DNA from: Solirubrobacterales bacterium
GTDB lineage: Bacteria; Actinomycetota; Thermoleophilia; Solirubrobacterales; 70-9
DNA: 44,358 nucleotides
NCBI GenBank assembly: GCA_025964255.1
Contig: JAOPZF010000235.1
Location: 1 to 44,358, forward strand
Direction: 5' to 3'
The notes below the pieces were generated by a model, which was not told the origin of the DNA, ran no database searches, and was given only the letters and a program-made list of their open reading frames with translations. Below are positions 14,937 to 23,831 of this stretch, piece after piece. Position 1 is the stretch's first letter; every line of letters starts with the position of its first letter. The position numbers and the translations under genes are program-made.

Positions 14937-15657
14937 GACGTCGCCTCAGGGCGAGGCCCCCGGCGCGAAGACCGCGACGGTGCTCGTCGTCGACGACGAG
15001 CCGACGATCGTCGAGATCGTCGGCCGCTACATGGAACGCGCGGGCTTCGAGACCTACACCGCGGCCGACGGCTACCGGGCGCTCGACGCCGCCACCGAGC
15101 ACCGGCCCGACCTCGTCGTGCTCGACGTGATGCTGCCCGGGATCGACGGGGTCGAAGTGATGGAAAGGCTGCAGGAACGGGAGGGGCCGCCGATCGCGGT
15201 GATCCTGCTGACCGCGCGCGGGGAGGAGTCCGACCGCCTCGTCGGCCTCCGCCACGGCGCCGACGACTATGTGGTGAAGCCTTTCTCGCCTGCCGAGCTG
15301 GTGGCGCGGGTCGAGGCGGTCCTGCGTCGCACCACGCCGCCGCGACCCGAGGACCAGCCGCCGATCGTCCACGGCCCGCTGCGGGTCGAGCCCGCCAGCC
15401 GCCGTGTCTTCCTCGACGGCGAGGAGATCATGCTGACGATGCGCGAGTTCGACCTGCTTGCGTTCTTCGCCGAGAACCCCGGCCGCGTCTTCTCCCGCGA
15501 CCAGCTGATGGAGTCGGTCTGGGGCGAGCCTTGGTTCGACGACACCTCGACCGTCACCGTCCACGTCCGCCGGTTGCGGGCGAAGCTTGACGACGACCCC
15601 GCCGAGCCGCGCTTCATCGAGACCGTGTGGGGCGTCGGCTACAGGTTCCAGCCATGA
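14917..15657 (+). CDS. OmpR/PhoB-family response regulator
   Basis: Two-component regulator. The receiver domain (about residues 20-135) has acidic pair Asp26-Asp27, phosphoacceptor Asp70 in VVLDVMLPG, Thr99 in LLTA and Lys121 in VVKPFSP. The winged-helix DNA-binding domain (about 150-246) ends in [20 protein letters not shown] with [12 protein letters not shown], the classic OmpR/PhoB end. The ATG at 14917 overlaps the dipZ end by 20 nt, so this system is transcribed and translated with the thiol-redox protein. That suggests it senses envelope or redox stress (inference). The first 18 residues are a disordered leader. Confidence 0.93.
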   Translation: MPSPSDKTSPQGEAPGAKTATVLVVDDEPTIVEIVGRYMERAGFETYTAADGYRALDAATEHRPDLVVLDVMLPGIDGVEVMERLQEREGPPIAVILLTARGEESDRLVGLRHGADDYVVKPFSPAELVARVEAVLRRTTPPRPEDQPPIVHGPLRVEPASRRVFLDGEEIMLTMREFDLLAFFAENPGRVFSRDQLMESVWGEPWFDDTSTVTVHVRRLRAKLDDDPAEPRFIETVWGVGYRFQP

Positions 15658-15667
15658 GGCGCGACTC

Positions 15668-16525
<858 letters not shown>

Positions 16526-16539
16526 GGCGCGGCCTCAGG

Positions 16540-17976
16540 TCACAGTTGGAGGCTCTTCGTTTGAAGCAACTCTTCGATCCCGAAGCGGCCGTTCTCGCGG
16601 CCGTGGCCGGACTGGCCGTAGCCGCCGAACGGGGCAGCCGGGTTGAAGGCGCCGCCGTTGATCTCGATCTGGCCGGTGCGCAGACGCCGGGCGACCGCGA
16701 TCGCCCGCTCCTGGTCGCCCGCCCAGACGCCGCCGGCGAGGCCGTAGTCGGTTGCGTTGGCGATCCGCACCGCGTCCTCCTCGCCGTCGTAGGGCTGGAT
16801 CACCAGCACCGGGCCGAAGATCTCCTCGCGCCCGATCGTCATCTCCGGCGTCACCTCGGAGAAGACGGTGGGGCGGACGAAGTAGCCGCGGTCGAGGCCC
16901 TCCGGCGCGTCGGTGCCGCCGGTCACCAGCTTGGCGCCCTCGGCCTCGCCTTTGGCGATGTAGTCGCGAACGCGTTCGCGCTGGGTCTCGGAGACGAGCG
17001 GGCCGAGGCGCGTGCCGGGCGCGAACGGGTCGCCGGGGGTGAACGCCTCGGCGGCGACCTTGGCCAGCTCCTCGACCTCGGCAAGCCGCTCGCGCGGCAC
17101 CAGCATCCGGGTCAGCGCGCTGCAGGTCTGGCCCGAGTTGAGGAAGCACTTGGCGACGCCGTCGGGGACCGCGCGGGCGAAGTCGGCGTCCTCGAGAAGG
17201 ACGTTCGGCGACTTTCCGCCGAGCTCCATCGCGACCGGCTTGACCGTCGCCGCGGCGAGCTCGGAGACGCGCCGCCCGGCCCGGGTCGAGCCGGTGAAGG
17301 AGACGAAGTCGACGCCGGGGTGGCCGGCGATCGCCTCGCCGACGACCGGGCCGATGCCGGTGACGAGGTTGAAAACGCCGGGCGGGAGGCCGACCGACTC
17401 GATCACCTCGGCGAGGATGAAGGCGTTCAGCGGCACGATCTCGCTCGGCTTCATCACCACCGTGCAGCCGGCCGCGAGGGCGGGCGCGACCTTGGCGCCG
17501 ATCTGGTTCAGCGGGTAGTTCCAGGGGGTGATCGCGCCGACCACGCCGACCGGCTCGCGCAGCACGCGGGAGTTGCCGACCTCCTCTTCCCAGCGCACTT
17601 CCTCGAGCGCCTTCGGCATCGCCGCGAAGTGGTTGATCCCGAGCCCGACCTGGACCATCTGGGTCAGCTTCAGCGGCATCCCCAGCTCGGCGGTGATCGT
17701 CGCGGTCAGCTCCTCGGAGCGCTCCCCGAGCCCCGCCGCGATCGCGGCCAGCGCTTCGGCCCGCTCCGCCCGCGGCGTCGCCGCCCAGCCCTCGAACGCC
17801 CCCCGCGCCGCCTCGACCGCTTGGTCGACCTCGACCGGCGTGCAGCCCGGAATCGTCGCGATCGTCTCCTCGGTCGCCGAATTCACCACCGGCAGCGGAT
17901 CCGCCCCCGCCGGCACGACCCACTTGCCCCCGATAAAGACCTTGTCCCGCGCCCCGATTCCCGCCGCCGTAGCCAT
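16540..17976 (-). CDS. NAD(P)-dependent aldehyde dehydrogenase
   Basis: Aldehyde dehydrogenase superfamily enzyme of 478 residues, oxidising an aldehyde to its acid. The cofactor-binding [10 protein letters not shown] (151-160) and FTGSTRAGR (227-235) regions, general-base Glu251 in MELGGKSPN and nucleophile Cys285 in [11 protein letters not shown] are all present, and EIFGPVL closes the active site. The ATG at 17976 is preferred to one ten codons upstream because AAGGAGG lies seven bases before it. The substrate is not evident; the broad sequence class includes fatty, aromatic and betaine aldehyde enzymes. It is a single gene, divergent from an XRE regulator. Confidence 0.9.
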   Translation of the reverse strand: MATAAGIGARDKVFIGGKWVVPAGADPLPVVNSATEETIATIPGCTPVEVDQAVEAARGAFEGWAATPRAERAEALAAIAAGLGERSEELTATITAELGMPLKLTQMVQVGLGINHFAAMPKALEEVRWEEEVGNSRVLREPVGVVGAITPWNYPLNQIGAKVAPALAAGCTVVMKPSEIVPLNAFILAEVIESVGLPPGVFNLVTGIGPVVGEAIAGHPGVDFVSFTGSTRAGRRVSELAAATVKPVAMELGGKSPNVLLEDADFARAVPDGVAKCFLNSGQTCSALTRMLVPRERLAEVEELAKVAAEAFTPGDPFAPGTRLGPLVSETQRERVRDYIAKGEAEGAKLVTGGTDAPEGLDRGYFVRPTVFSEVTPEMTIGREEIFGPVLVIQPYDGEEDAVRIANATDYGLAGGVWAGDQERAIAVARRLRTGQIEINGGAFNPAAPFGGYGQSGHGRENGRFGIEELLQTKSLQL

Positions 17977-17983
17977 TCCCGCC

Positions 17984-17990
17984 CCTCCTT
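17984..17990 (-). promoter_or_regulatory. Shine-Dalgarno fixing the aldehyde dehydrogenase start
   Basis: Minus-strand AAGGAGG (complement of CCTCCTT) lies seven bases from the ATG at 17976 and excludes the ATG at 18006 as the main start. Confidence 0.7.
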
Positions 17991-17992
17991 GA

Positions 17993-18451
17993 TTGCAGTT
18001 GCCCAACGCTACCGCGTGGGCTGATATAGCGGATAAGCGATTATCGCGTATTCGCTATATTTGGACTATCAAGTCCAAACCTGATGCCATCGAGCCGCGG
18101 CCGATCGAAGACCGCACTCCGGGCGAGCTACTACGCGAGGCCCGTCTACGCCACCGCCTGAGCCAAACGCAACTGGCAACTCGCGCAGGAACCACCCAGT
18201 CCGCGATCGCGAGGATCGAGCGGGATAGGACCTCACCGTCCATAAAGACTCTGACCGCCCTCTTCCAGGCGATGGAGGAGGACTTCGTCTTCGGGACCCG
18301 CCCCCGTGACTGGGGGGTTGACCTGTCGCTCAATCACAAGAACCTGGAGTTCACCCCGACCCAGCGGCTCGAACGCGGTCTCGGATTTTCCGATGTCATT
18401 CGTGAAGTACAGGGGCAGATTGCGGGTCGTAAGGCCCTTGATAAAGCGTGA
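17993..18451 (+). CDS. XRE-family regulator, antitoxin-like partner of nucleotidyltransferase
   Basis: DNA-binding protein with a single Cro/C1-type domain in residues ~45-100: [19 protein letters not shown], then [18 protein letters not shown]. The remaining C-terminal part, ending [17 protein letters not shown], is the region that would contact the partner. Its stop overlaps the nucleotidyltransferase start (GTGA at 18448-18451), as in two-gene toxin-antitoxin units. The start is poorly defined: only TTG codons at 17993 and 17999 are available in frame before the domain, and the sequence between them and the domain carries two palindromes (18024-18079) that look like an operator. A non-standard ATT or ATC start, or a TTG leader, is possible. 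Confidence 0.72.
   Translation: MQLPNATAWADIADKRLSRIRYIWTIKSKPDAIEPRPIEDRTPGELLREARLRHRLSQTQLATRAGTTQSAIARIERDRTSPSIKTLTALFQAMEEDFVFGTRPRDWGVDLSLNHKNLEFTPTQRLERGLGFSDVIREVQGQIAGRKALDKA
18024..18079. promoter_or_regulatory. Paired palindromes at the 5' end of the XRE-nucleotidyltransferase unit
   Basis: ATATAGCG (18024-18031) pairs with CGCTATAT (18053-18060), with GATAA/TTATC (18032-18036, 18041-18045) nested inside. Directly after it TTTGGAC (18060-18066) pairs with GTCCAAA (18073-18079). This is the AT-richest stretch nearby. Placement suggests autoregulation by the XRE protein and would also cover the promoter of the divergent aldehyde dehydrogenase. Confidence 0.55.
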
Positions 18452-18966
18452 TCAATCCAGACCTGGGGCCTTCACTCAAGCTGCGCACCCTGCTCGAAGC
18501 TCTCGAGCGCCACGCCGTCGACTACATCGTCATCGGCGGGGTCGCCGGGATAGTTCACGGCTCCGCGTCTCTGACCTTCGACTTCGATCTTCTCTATGCC
18601 AGGGATGACGGGAACCTGGAGCGGCTTGCGGAAATGCTCGTCGAGCTAAACGTGACCTTGCGCAACGCGCCGCCGGACCTGCCCTTCCAAATCGACGCGC
18701 GGACCCTCGCGGCCGGATCGAACTTCACCTTCGACAGCGACGTCGGGCCCTTCGACATCCTCGGCCACGCCGACGGGATGCGGGACTACGAGACGATGCG
18801 GGCGGCGGCCCTGCGCGAGGAGCTCTGGGACGTGCCCGTCCGCGTTGCGTCGATCGATGACCTGATCGGGATGAAGAGAGCCGCCGGTCGACCCAAGGAC
18901 AAGTCGATGGCGGAAGAGCTCATCGCTCTTGCCGAAGATCAGCGGCGGGCGGACAACCCTGGGTGA
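18448..18966 (+). CDS. MNT-type nucleotidyltransferase, toxin-like
   Basis: Minimal nucleotidyltransferase-fold protein of 172 residues, related to AbiEii/DUF6036-type enzymes. The signature is IGGVAGIVHGSASLTFDFDLLY: Gly30-Gly31 and the metal-binding pair Asp45-x-Asp47. The end has the family block IDDLIGMKRAAGRPKDKSMAEEL, in which Lys/Arg contact the nucleotide. Proteins of this kind add nucleotides to tRNA or proteins and act as toxins in two-gene systems. GTG at 18448 overlaps the XRE stop by four bases. The gene ends tail-to-tail with the HxlR gene, overlapping by 28 nt. A phage-defence or toxin-antitoxin role is inferred from the pairing, not shown. Confidence 0.78.
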   Translation: MINPDLGPSLKLRTLLEALERHAVDYIVIGGVAGIVHGSASLTFDFDLLYARDDGNLERLAEMLVELNVTLRNAPPDLPFQIDARTLAAGSNFTFDSDVGPFDILGHADGMRDYETMRAAALREELWDVPVRVASIDDLIGMKRAAGRPKDKSMAEELIALAEDQRRADNPG

Positions 18967-19460
18967 TCTTGCGGGAGGGCTGCGGCGCCGGGGCCGGGGA
19001 GGCCTCGGGCGTCGCGGGCGTCGAGGGTCGCGCCGCAGGATTCGCAGACGCCGCGATCGGAGACCGGGCCGCCGCAGTCCTTGTGGACGACGAGGACGGG
19101 TGGGCCCTCGGGGCCGGCCGAGTGGCGGTCGCCCCAGTGCATCAGGGCCATGAGGGTGGGCCAGAGGTCGAGGCCCTTCTCGGTGAGGAAGTATTCGTGG
19201 CGGGGCGGGCTTTCCTGGTAGGCGCGGCGCTCGAGGATGTCTTCGTCGATGAGGCGCTGGAGACGGGACGAGAGGACGTTGCGGGCGACGCCGAGGGAGG
19301 CCTGGATCGAGGAGAAGCGCCGGTTGCCGTTCATCACGTCGCGGACGATCAGGAGCGACCAGCGCTCGCCGATCACCTCGAGCGATTTCGCCAGCGAGCA
19401 GGCCTGGCCCGGATAGTCGTGACGGAGCACGAACGTGATCTTCGCACACATCGGTTGCAT
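18939..19460 (-). CDS. HxlR-family winged-helix regulator with C-terminal Cys motif
   Basis: DNA-binding protein of the HxlR group, which respond to reactive electrophiles, thiol stress or small aromatics. CSLAKSLEVIGERWSLLIVRDVMNG at the start is the family hallmark with its conserved Cys, and LSSRLQRLIDEDILERRAYQ is the recognition helix and wing. The last ~55 residues carry HKDCGGPVSDRGVCESCGA, a probable small zinc-binding knuckle. ATG 19460 is used; ATG 19451 is close behind. In-frame sequence further upstream to 19658 overlaps the next transcript and is not domain-like. Two near-identical 16-bp repeats at 19454-19510 may be its operator. Its divergent neighbours are a 49-residue protein and a thioesterase, which it may control. 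Confidence 0.85.
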   Translation of the reverse strand: MQPMCAKITFVLRHDYPGQACSLAKSLEVIGERWSLLIVRDVMNGNRRFSSIQASLGVARNVLSSRLQRLIDEDILERRAYQESPPRHEYFLTEKGLDLWPTLMALMHWGDRHSAGPEGPPVLVVHKDCGGPVSDRGVCESCGATLDARDARGLPGPGAAALPQDHPGLSARR

Positions 19461-19510
19461 CACAAAACCGTCTCGGTTAGGGTCCCGAAAGCAAGTTGCA
19501 TGAGAAAACC
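19454..19510. promoter_or_regulatory. Direct-repeat operator candidate for HxlR
   Basis: GTTGCATCACAAAACC at 19454-19469 and GTTGCATGAGAAAACC at 19495-19510 match at 14 of 16 positions, 41 bp apart. One overlaps the HxlR start codon and the other lies toward the divergent small gene, as expected for an autoregulatory divergent operator. Confidence 0.45.
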
Positions 19511-19572
19511 ATGGCTCCGACAGAAAGCGTCGGGGCCGGCCAAAGACCACGTATCCCTGATCGGAGGGAACG

Positions 19573-19722
19573 ATGAAGTTGAACCCCAGAAAGCAACGAC
19601 GTCGCGACCGCGGCCCGCGGATCGCGATCAGCCAGGACGAGATCACCGCCGACCTCAACTACCGCGGCGGCGAGCCGCGCCGCGCCGGTGCTACCGCCCC
19701 CGCCCGTCAGGGCCGCCGATGA
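19573..19722 (+). CDS. 49-residue basic protein coupled to a thioesterase
   Basis: Short reading frame MKLNPRKQRRRDRGPRIAIS... with Arg/Lys-rich ends and a central ISQDEITADLNYRGGEP segment that is less basic. No family recognised. Support for coding comes from GGAGGG at 19563-19568 just before the ATG, GC-rich third positions, and the ATGA overlap (19719-19722) with the downstream thioesterase, which indicates translational coupling. It could be a true small protein or a leader peptide that governs the thioesterase. It is divergent from an HxlR regulator across a gap with repeated sequence. Confidence 0.55.
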   Translation: MKLNPRKQRRRDRGPRIAISQDEITADLNYRGGEPRRAGATAPARQGRR

Positions 19723-20225
19723 GCGAGACCGCTTCGACCACCCGCACTCGGACGCTGGAGTGGTCGGACCCGGTGGCGACCGCCGCCGCCGGGGCCGAGC
19801 TTGCGGGGATCGACTACATGCGGGCCCTGATCGCGGGCGAACTGCCGCCACCGCCGATCGCGATCACGATGAACATGGGGCCGATCGAGCTCGAGGGGGG
19901 CCGCGTCGTCTTCGCCGGCGTTCCCGGGGAGGAGCACTACAACCCGATCGGGGTCGTCCACGGCGGCTACGCGGCGACGATCCTCGACTCGGTGCTCGGC
20001 TGCGCCGTCCACACGACGCTGCCGCTCGGCGTCGGCTACACCTCGCTCGGCCTCGAGGTCAAGTACGTGCGCCCGATCACCCGCGACACCGGCCGCGTCC
20101 TCTGCGAGGGCGAGGTCCTCTACCGCGGCCGCAAACAGGCGACGGCCGAAGCGCGCCTCACCTCAGAGGACAGCGGCAAGCTGCTGGCGTCCGGCACCTC
20201 AACCCTGATGATCTTCGGCGCCTAG
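19719..20225 (+). CDS. PaaI-type hotdog thioesterase
   Basis: Acyl-CoA thioesterase of the 4HBT/PaaI group, 168 residues. VVHGGYAATILDSVLGCAVHT holds the hotdog central helix with the family's HGG and the Asp expected to act in catalysis; YTSLGLEVKYVRPI and a closing LLASGTSTLMIF complete the fold. It would release free acids from phenylacetyl-, aromatic or medium-chain acyl-CoA in the cytoplasm. ATG 19719 overlaps the preceding 49-residue frame by four bases. A longer in-frame extension far upstream crosses the HxlR gene and is rejected. The gene ends at a long perfect hairpin. Confidence 0.87.
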   Translation: MSETASTTRTRTLEWSDPVATAAAGAELAGIDYMRALIAGELPPPPIAITMNMGPIELEGGRVVFAGVPGEEHYNPIGVVHGGYAATILDSVLGCAVHTTLPLGVGYTSLGLEVKYVRPITRDTGRVLCEGEVLYRGRKQATAEARLTSEDSGKLLASGTSTLMIFGA

Positions 20226-20233
20226 TTAGCTCC

Positions 20234-20272
20234 GTCTGCATTTACCCCTCCTCAGCGGGGGTAAATGCAGAC
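20234..20272. terminator. 15-bp perfect hairpin between convergent genes
   Basis: GTCTGCATTTACCCC (20234-20248) and GGGGTAAATGCAGAC (20258-20272) are exact reverse complements around a nine-base loop. It lies nine bases after the thioesterase stop and two bases before the pepA stop, so it can end transcription from both sides. Neither side has a T tract, so it is not a textbook intrinsic terminator. Confidence 0.6.
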
Positions 20273-20274
20273 GC

Positions 20275-21711
20275 TCAGCCCGCGAGATCGCGGACGAGCT
20301 GCACGAGCAGCCTCACGCCGTAGCCGCTGCCGCCCTTGCCGGTGTAGGCGCGGTTGACGTCCCAGGCGGTCCCGGCGATGTCGATGTGCGCCCACGGGGT
20401 CTCGCCGACGAATTCCTCGAGGAAGGCCGAGGCGGTGATCGTCCCCGCCTCGCGCTTGGAGGCGAGGTTGGAGAGGTCGGCGACCGTCCCCTTCATCATC
20501 GCCTTGTACTCGGGGTGCAGGGGGAGGCGCCAGACCAACTCGCCGCTCTCCTCGCCCGCCGCCGACAGCTCGGCCGCCAGCGCGTCGTCATTGGAGATGA
20601 CCGCCGCGTAGGTCGAGCCGAGCGCGATCAGCACCGCGCCGGTCAGCGTCGCCAGGTCGACGACACGCTCGGCGCCGAGCTCGATCGCGTAGGCGAGCGC
20701 GTCGGCGAGGATCAGCCGTCCCTCGGCGTCGGTGTTGTTCACCTCGACCGTCTTGCCGTTGTACTGGGTGATCACGTCACCGGGCTTGACCGCGGTGCCG
20801 GAAGGCATGTTCTCGGTGGCGGGGACGACGGAGATCAGGTTCACCGGCAGGCCGAGTTCGGCGATCGCCGCCGTCGCCTCGAGCACCGCGGCGCCGGCCG
20901 ACATGTCGTACTTCATCTCGCTCATTCCGGCACCGGGCTTCAGCGAGATCCCACCCGTGTCGAAGGTCACTCCCTTGCCGACGAAGCCGAGCGTCGGCCC
21001 GTCGCCGCCACCCTGGTAGCGCAGCACGATCAGGCGCGGGTCGACCGGGCCGCCCTGGCTGACGGCGGCGAGGCCGCCCATGCCCTTGGCGTGGATCGCG
21101 TCGCCGTCGAGGACCTCGACCGTGACCTCGTCCTGGGCCGCGGCGATCGCCTCGGCCCGCTTGGCGAGATCCTCGGGCCGCATCGAGTTGGCGGGAGTCT
21201 CCTGCAGGTCGCGGGCTCGGTTGGCCGCCTCGGAGTAGACGCGCGCCGTCTCGACCGCCCCGGCGAGCTCCTCGCCCGCGAGCACGGTCAGGGACTCGAG
21301 CGCCGGCTTCTCGTCGTCCTCCTTGGAGTCGCCCTTGAAGTCGGTGAAGCGGTAGGAGCCGAGGATCGTGCCGGTGACGATCGCCTCGGCCGCCGCGGCC
21401 TCGTCCTCGTAGGCGGGCACCGCCCAGGCCAGCGAGGTGGCCTCGAGCTTCGTCGCCTCGCCGACGACCAGCGCCGCGAGGACGCGCAGCTTCTCCACGT
21501 CGAAGGCGTCACGCTCGCCGAGCCCGACCACCAGCAGCCGCTCCGGGCCGCCTGGGTAGAGCCGGGTCATCGCTTTGAACGAGCCTTTGGCGTCGCCGCC
21601 GCCTGGCGCGCCCGACACCTCATCGGGCAGCGAGTCGCCCTCATAAAGGCCTACGACGACGAGTCCCGCGTCGGCGTCCTGCAGTGACTTATGTCTCACA
21701 TCGACGTTCAT
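20275..21711 (-). CDS. pepA: Leucyl aminopeptidase PepA (M17)
   Basis: Cytosolic metallo-aminopeptidase that removes N-terminal residues, usually a hexamer. The signature NTDAEGRL is at 326-333, with catalytic Lys246 (VGKGVTFDTGG) and Arg332, and metal ligands Asp251, Asp269 and the NTDAEGR Asp/Glu. The N-terminal ~165 residues are the macrodomain-like regulatory half. Length 478 is typical. ATG at 21711 has a TAGACT box (complement of 21721-21726) nine bases upstream, suggesting a leaderless transcript. It stands alone between a hairpin and the divergent thiolase gene. Some PepA proteins also bind DNA; nothing here bears on that. Confidence 0.95.
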   Translation of the reverse strand: MNVDVRHKSLQDADAGLVVVGLYEGDSLPDEVSGAPGGGDAKGSFKAMTRLYPGGPERLLVVGLGERDAFDVEKLRVLAALVVGEATKLEATSLAWAVPAYEDEAAAAEAIVTGTILGSYRFTDFKGDSKEDDEKPALESLTVLAGEELAGAVETARVYSEAANRARDLQETPANSMRPEDLAKRAEAIAAAQDEVTVEVLDGDAIHAKGMGGLAAVSQGGPVDPRLIVLRYQGGGDGPTLGFVGKGVTFDTGGISLKPGAGMSEMKYDMSAGAAVLEATAAIAELGLPVNLISVVPATENMPSGTAVKPGDVITQYNGKTVEVNNTDAEGRLILADALAYAIELGAERVVDLATLTGAVLIALGSTYAAVISNDDALAAELSAAGEESGELVWRLPLHPEYKAMMKGTVADLSNLASKREAGTITASAFLEEFVGETPWAHIDIAGTAWDVNRAYTGKGGSGYGVRLLVQLVRDLAG

Positions 21712-21720
21712 GGGACGGCG

Positions 21721-21726
21721 AGTCTA
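21721..21726 (-). promoter_or_regulatory. -10 box of pepA
   Basis: Minus-strand TAGACT ends nine bases before the ATG at 21711, the leaderless spacing seen for several genes in this window. Confidence 0.45.
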
Positions 21727-21819
21727 ATGAGGCGGGGAGTGCGACTCTGGTCGGTATCGTCCCGCGTGGAGGAGGCGCCCGCGCCCGCGGGCCCCGGAAA
21801 TAGGAGAAAGGCCCCGTAG

Positions 21820-23004
21820 ATGTCCAGCTCAGTGATCCTTGGTACCGCGCGCACCCCGGTCGGCAAGATGGGTGGCGCCCTCGCCTCGCTCGAAGCGCCG
21901 GAGCTCGGCGGCATCGCGATCGAGGCCGCGCTGGAGCGCTCCGGCGTCGGCGCCGAGCAGGTCCAGCAGGTCATCTTCGGCCAGGTCCTGCAGGCCGGCC
22001 AGGGCCAGATCCCCTCGCGCCAGGCCCAGATCAAGGGCGGCATCCCGAAGGAGGTCCCCTCGGAGACGGTCAACAAGGTCTGCGCCTCGGGCATGCGCAC
22101 GCTCGGCCTCGCCGACCAGGCGATCCGCGTCGGTGACCTCGACATCGCCGTCACCGGCGGCATGGAGTCGATGAGCAAGGCGCCGTACCTGCTGCCGAAC
22201 GCGCGCTTCGGCTTCCGGATGGGCGACGTGCAGGCGCTCGACGCGATGACCCACGACGGCCTCACCAACGCCTTCACCGGCAAACAGATGATCAACGAGG
22301 CGAGCGAGGTCTCCAACGAGATGGAGATCACCCGCGCCGATATGGACAAATTCGCGGTCCGCTCGCAGACGCTGGCGGGCGAGGCGACCGAGTCGGGACG
22401 GATCGCCGACGAGATCGTCGCGGTGACGATCAAGGGTCGCAAGGGCGACACGACCGTCGAGGTCGACGAGGCGCCGCGGCCGGGGACCACGCTCGAGGCG
22501 TTGGCCGGGCTGAAGGCGATCGGCGGCGATGGCGCGACCCACACCGCCGGAAACGCCCCGGGCGTCAACGACGGCGCCGGCGCGATCGTCGTCGCCTCCG
22601 AGGAGTGGGCTCAGAAGGAAGGCCGCGTGCCGCTCGCCAGGATCGTCTCCTACGCGATGGTCGCCGACGACTTCGCCTACCTGGCGCGGACCCCCGGCAA
22701 CGCGGCGCTGAAGGCGCTGGCCGCGATCGGCAAGACCCCCGATGACGTCGACCTCTGGGAGATCAACGAGGCCTTCGCCTCGGTCGCGATCGGCTCAATG
22801 CGGATCCTCGGCATCGACGAGACCAACGTCAACGTCAACGGCGGCGCGATCGCCTACGGCCACCCGATCGGTGCCTCCGGCGCCCGCATCATCGGCGCGC
22901 TCGTCCACGAGCTCGGCCGTCGTGGCGGTGGCCTCGGCGTCGCCGCGATCTGCTCGGGCGGTGGCCAGGGCGACGCGATCGTCCTCGAGGTAGCCGCGGC
23001 GTAA
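21820..23004 (+). CDS. Acetyl-CoA acetyltransferase (thiolase)
   Basis: Thiolase II-type enzyme, 394 residues, condensing two acetyl-CoA or cleaving 3-ketoacyl-CoA. Nucleophile Cys88 lies in NKVCASGMR; YGHPIGASGARI has the conserved His near residue 347; CSGGGQGDAI near the end has the second Cys that acts as general acid/base. GGMESMSKAPY is the family loop. AGGAG at 21802-21806 precedes the ATG. The HAD and transporter genes follow at short spacing. With ETF, ETF-QO and thioesterase nearby it belongs to fatty-acid or ketone metabolism; direction (biosynthetic or degradative) is not decided by sequence. Confidence 0.94.
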   Translation: MSSSVILGTARTPVGKMGGALASLEAPELGGIAIEAALERSGVGAEQVQQVIFGQVLQAGQGQIPSRQAQIKGGIPKEVPSETVNKVCASGMRTLGLADQAIRVGDLDIAVTGGMESMSKAPYLLPNARFGFRMGDVQALDAMTHDGLTNAFTGKQMINEASEVSNEMEITRADMDKFAVRSQTLAGEATESGRIADEIVAVTIKGRKGDTTVEVDEAPRPGTTLEALAGLKAIGGDGATHTAGNAPGVNDGAGAIVVASEEWAQKEGRVPLARIVSYAMVADDFAYLARTPGNAALKALAAIGKTPDDVDLWEINEAFASVAIGSMRILGIDETNVNVNGGAIAYGHPIGASGARIIGALVHELGRRGGGLGVAAICSGGGQGDAIVLEVAAA

Positions 23005-23036
23005 CGCCGCGCGCCGTACCCCAGGCGCGAAATCCG

Positions 23037-23831
23037 ATGAGCAAAGCCGCCGCGTTTTTCGATCTCGACAAGACCCTGATGGCGGGGTCCAGCGGGATGC
23101 AGTTCGCGAGGGTCGCGGCGCGCGGCGGCGTGGTCAGCAGGCGCCAGCTCTGGGGCTGGGGGGTCGAGCACCTGCGCTACCGCCTGCGCGGCACCACCGA
23201 CGAGAAGACGACCGAGGTTCTGCGGGTCGCCCGCGAGCTGATCACCGGGGTCTCGGCGAAAACGATCGAGCGGATGGGGCCGGAGGTGATGGCGGCGATC
23301 GTGCCGCGCGTCTACCCGCAGATGCTGGAGGAGGTCCACGCCCACCAGGACGCGGGCCGCTCGACCTTCATCGTCAGCGCCGCCGGCAACGATGTGGTCG
23401 AGAGCCTCGCCGCCGTGCTCGGCATGGAGGGCGGGATCGGCACCCGTTACGAGGTCGACGCCGAGGGCCAGTTCACCGGCCGGCTCGACGGCCCCTTCGT
23501 CTACGGCCCCGGCAAGGTCACGGCGATGGAGGAGTTCGCCCGCGCCCACGACATCGACCTCGGCACCTCCTACGCCTACTCCGACTCGCTCTCGGACCTG
23601 CCGATGCTCCGCGCGGTCGGCAACCCGGTCGCGGTCAATCCAGACCCGCCGCTGGCGGCGATCGCCAAGGAGGAGGACTGGCAGGTGCTGCGGTTCGAGC
23701 GGCTCGGTCGCCGCCTGACCGCGGTCGCGGTGACGGTCCTCGCGACCGTCGCGGGCTTCGGCGCCTCGCGGGTCGCCGCCAACCGCCGCCCCGAGCCGCG
23801 CCGCTTCCGTCCCCGCCGGCCGCAGCGATGA
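23037..23831 (+). CDS. HAD-IB phosphatase with C-terminal membrane helix
   Basis: Haloacid-dehalogenase hydrolase of the SerB-like IB subfamily. The nucleophile and acid Asp are in FFDLDKTLM (residues 8-16), motif II Ser in STFIVSAAGN, and motif III/IV in YAYSDSLSDLPML. A hydrophobic segment near the C-terminus (TAVAVTVLATVAGFGA) followed by an Arg/Pro-rich tail suggests membrane tethering, as in actinobacterial HAD-IB proteins linked to phospholipid metabolism. The substrate could be a phosphoserine, phosphoglycerol or lipid phosphate. The stop overlaps the next start (ATGA at 23828). Confidence 0.85.
   Translation: MSKAAAFFDLDKTLMAGSSGMQFARVAARGGVVSRRQLWGWGVEHLRYRLRGTTDEKTTEVLRVARELITGVSAKTIERMGPEVMAAIVPRVYPQMLEEVHAHQDAGRSTFIVSAAGNDVVESLAAVLGMEGGIGTRYEVDAEGQFTGRLDGPFVYGPGKVTAMEEFARAHDIDLGTSYAYSDSLSDLPMLRAVGNPVAVNPDPPLAAIAKEEDWQVLRFERLGRRLTAVAVTVLATVAGFGASRVAANRRPEPRRFRPRRPQR

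Noticed and set aside
18963-19718. N-terminal extension of the thioesterase
   Set aside because: It runs antisense to the HxlR gene and would bypass the ATGA-coupled start at 19719.
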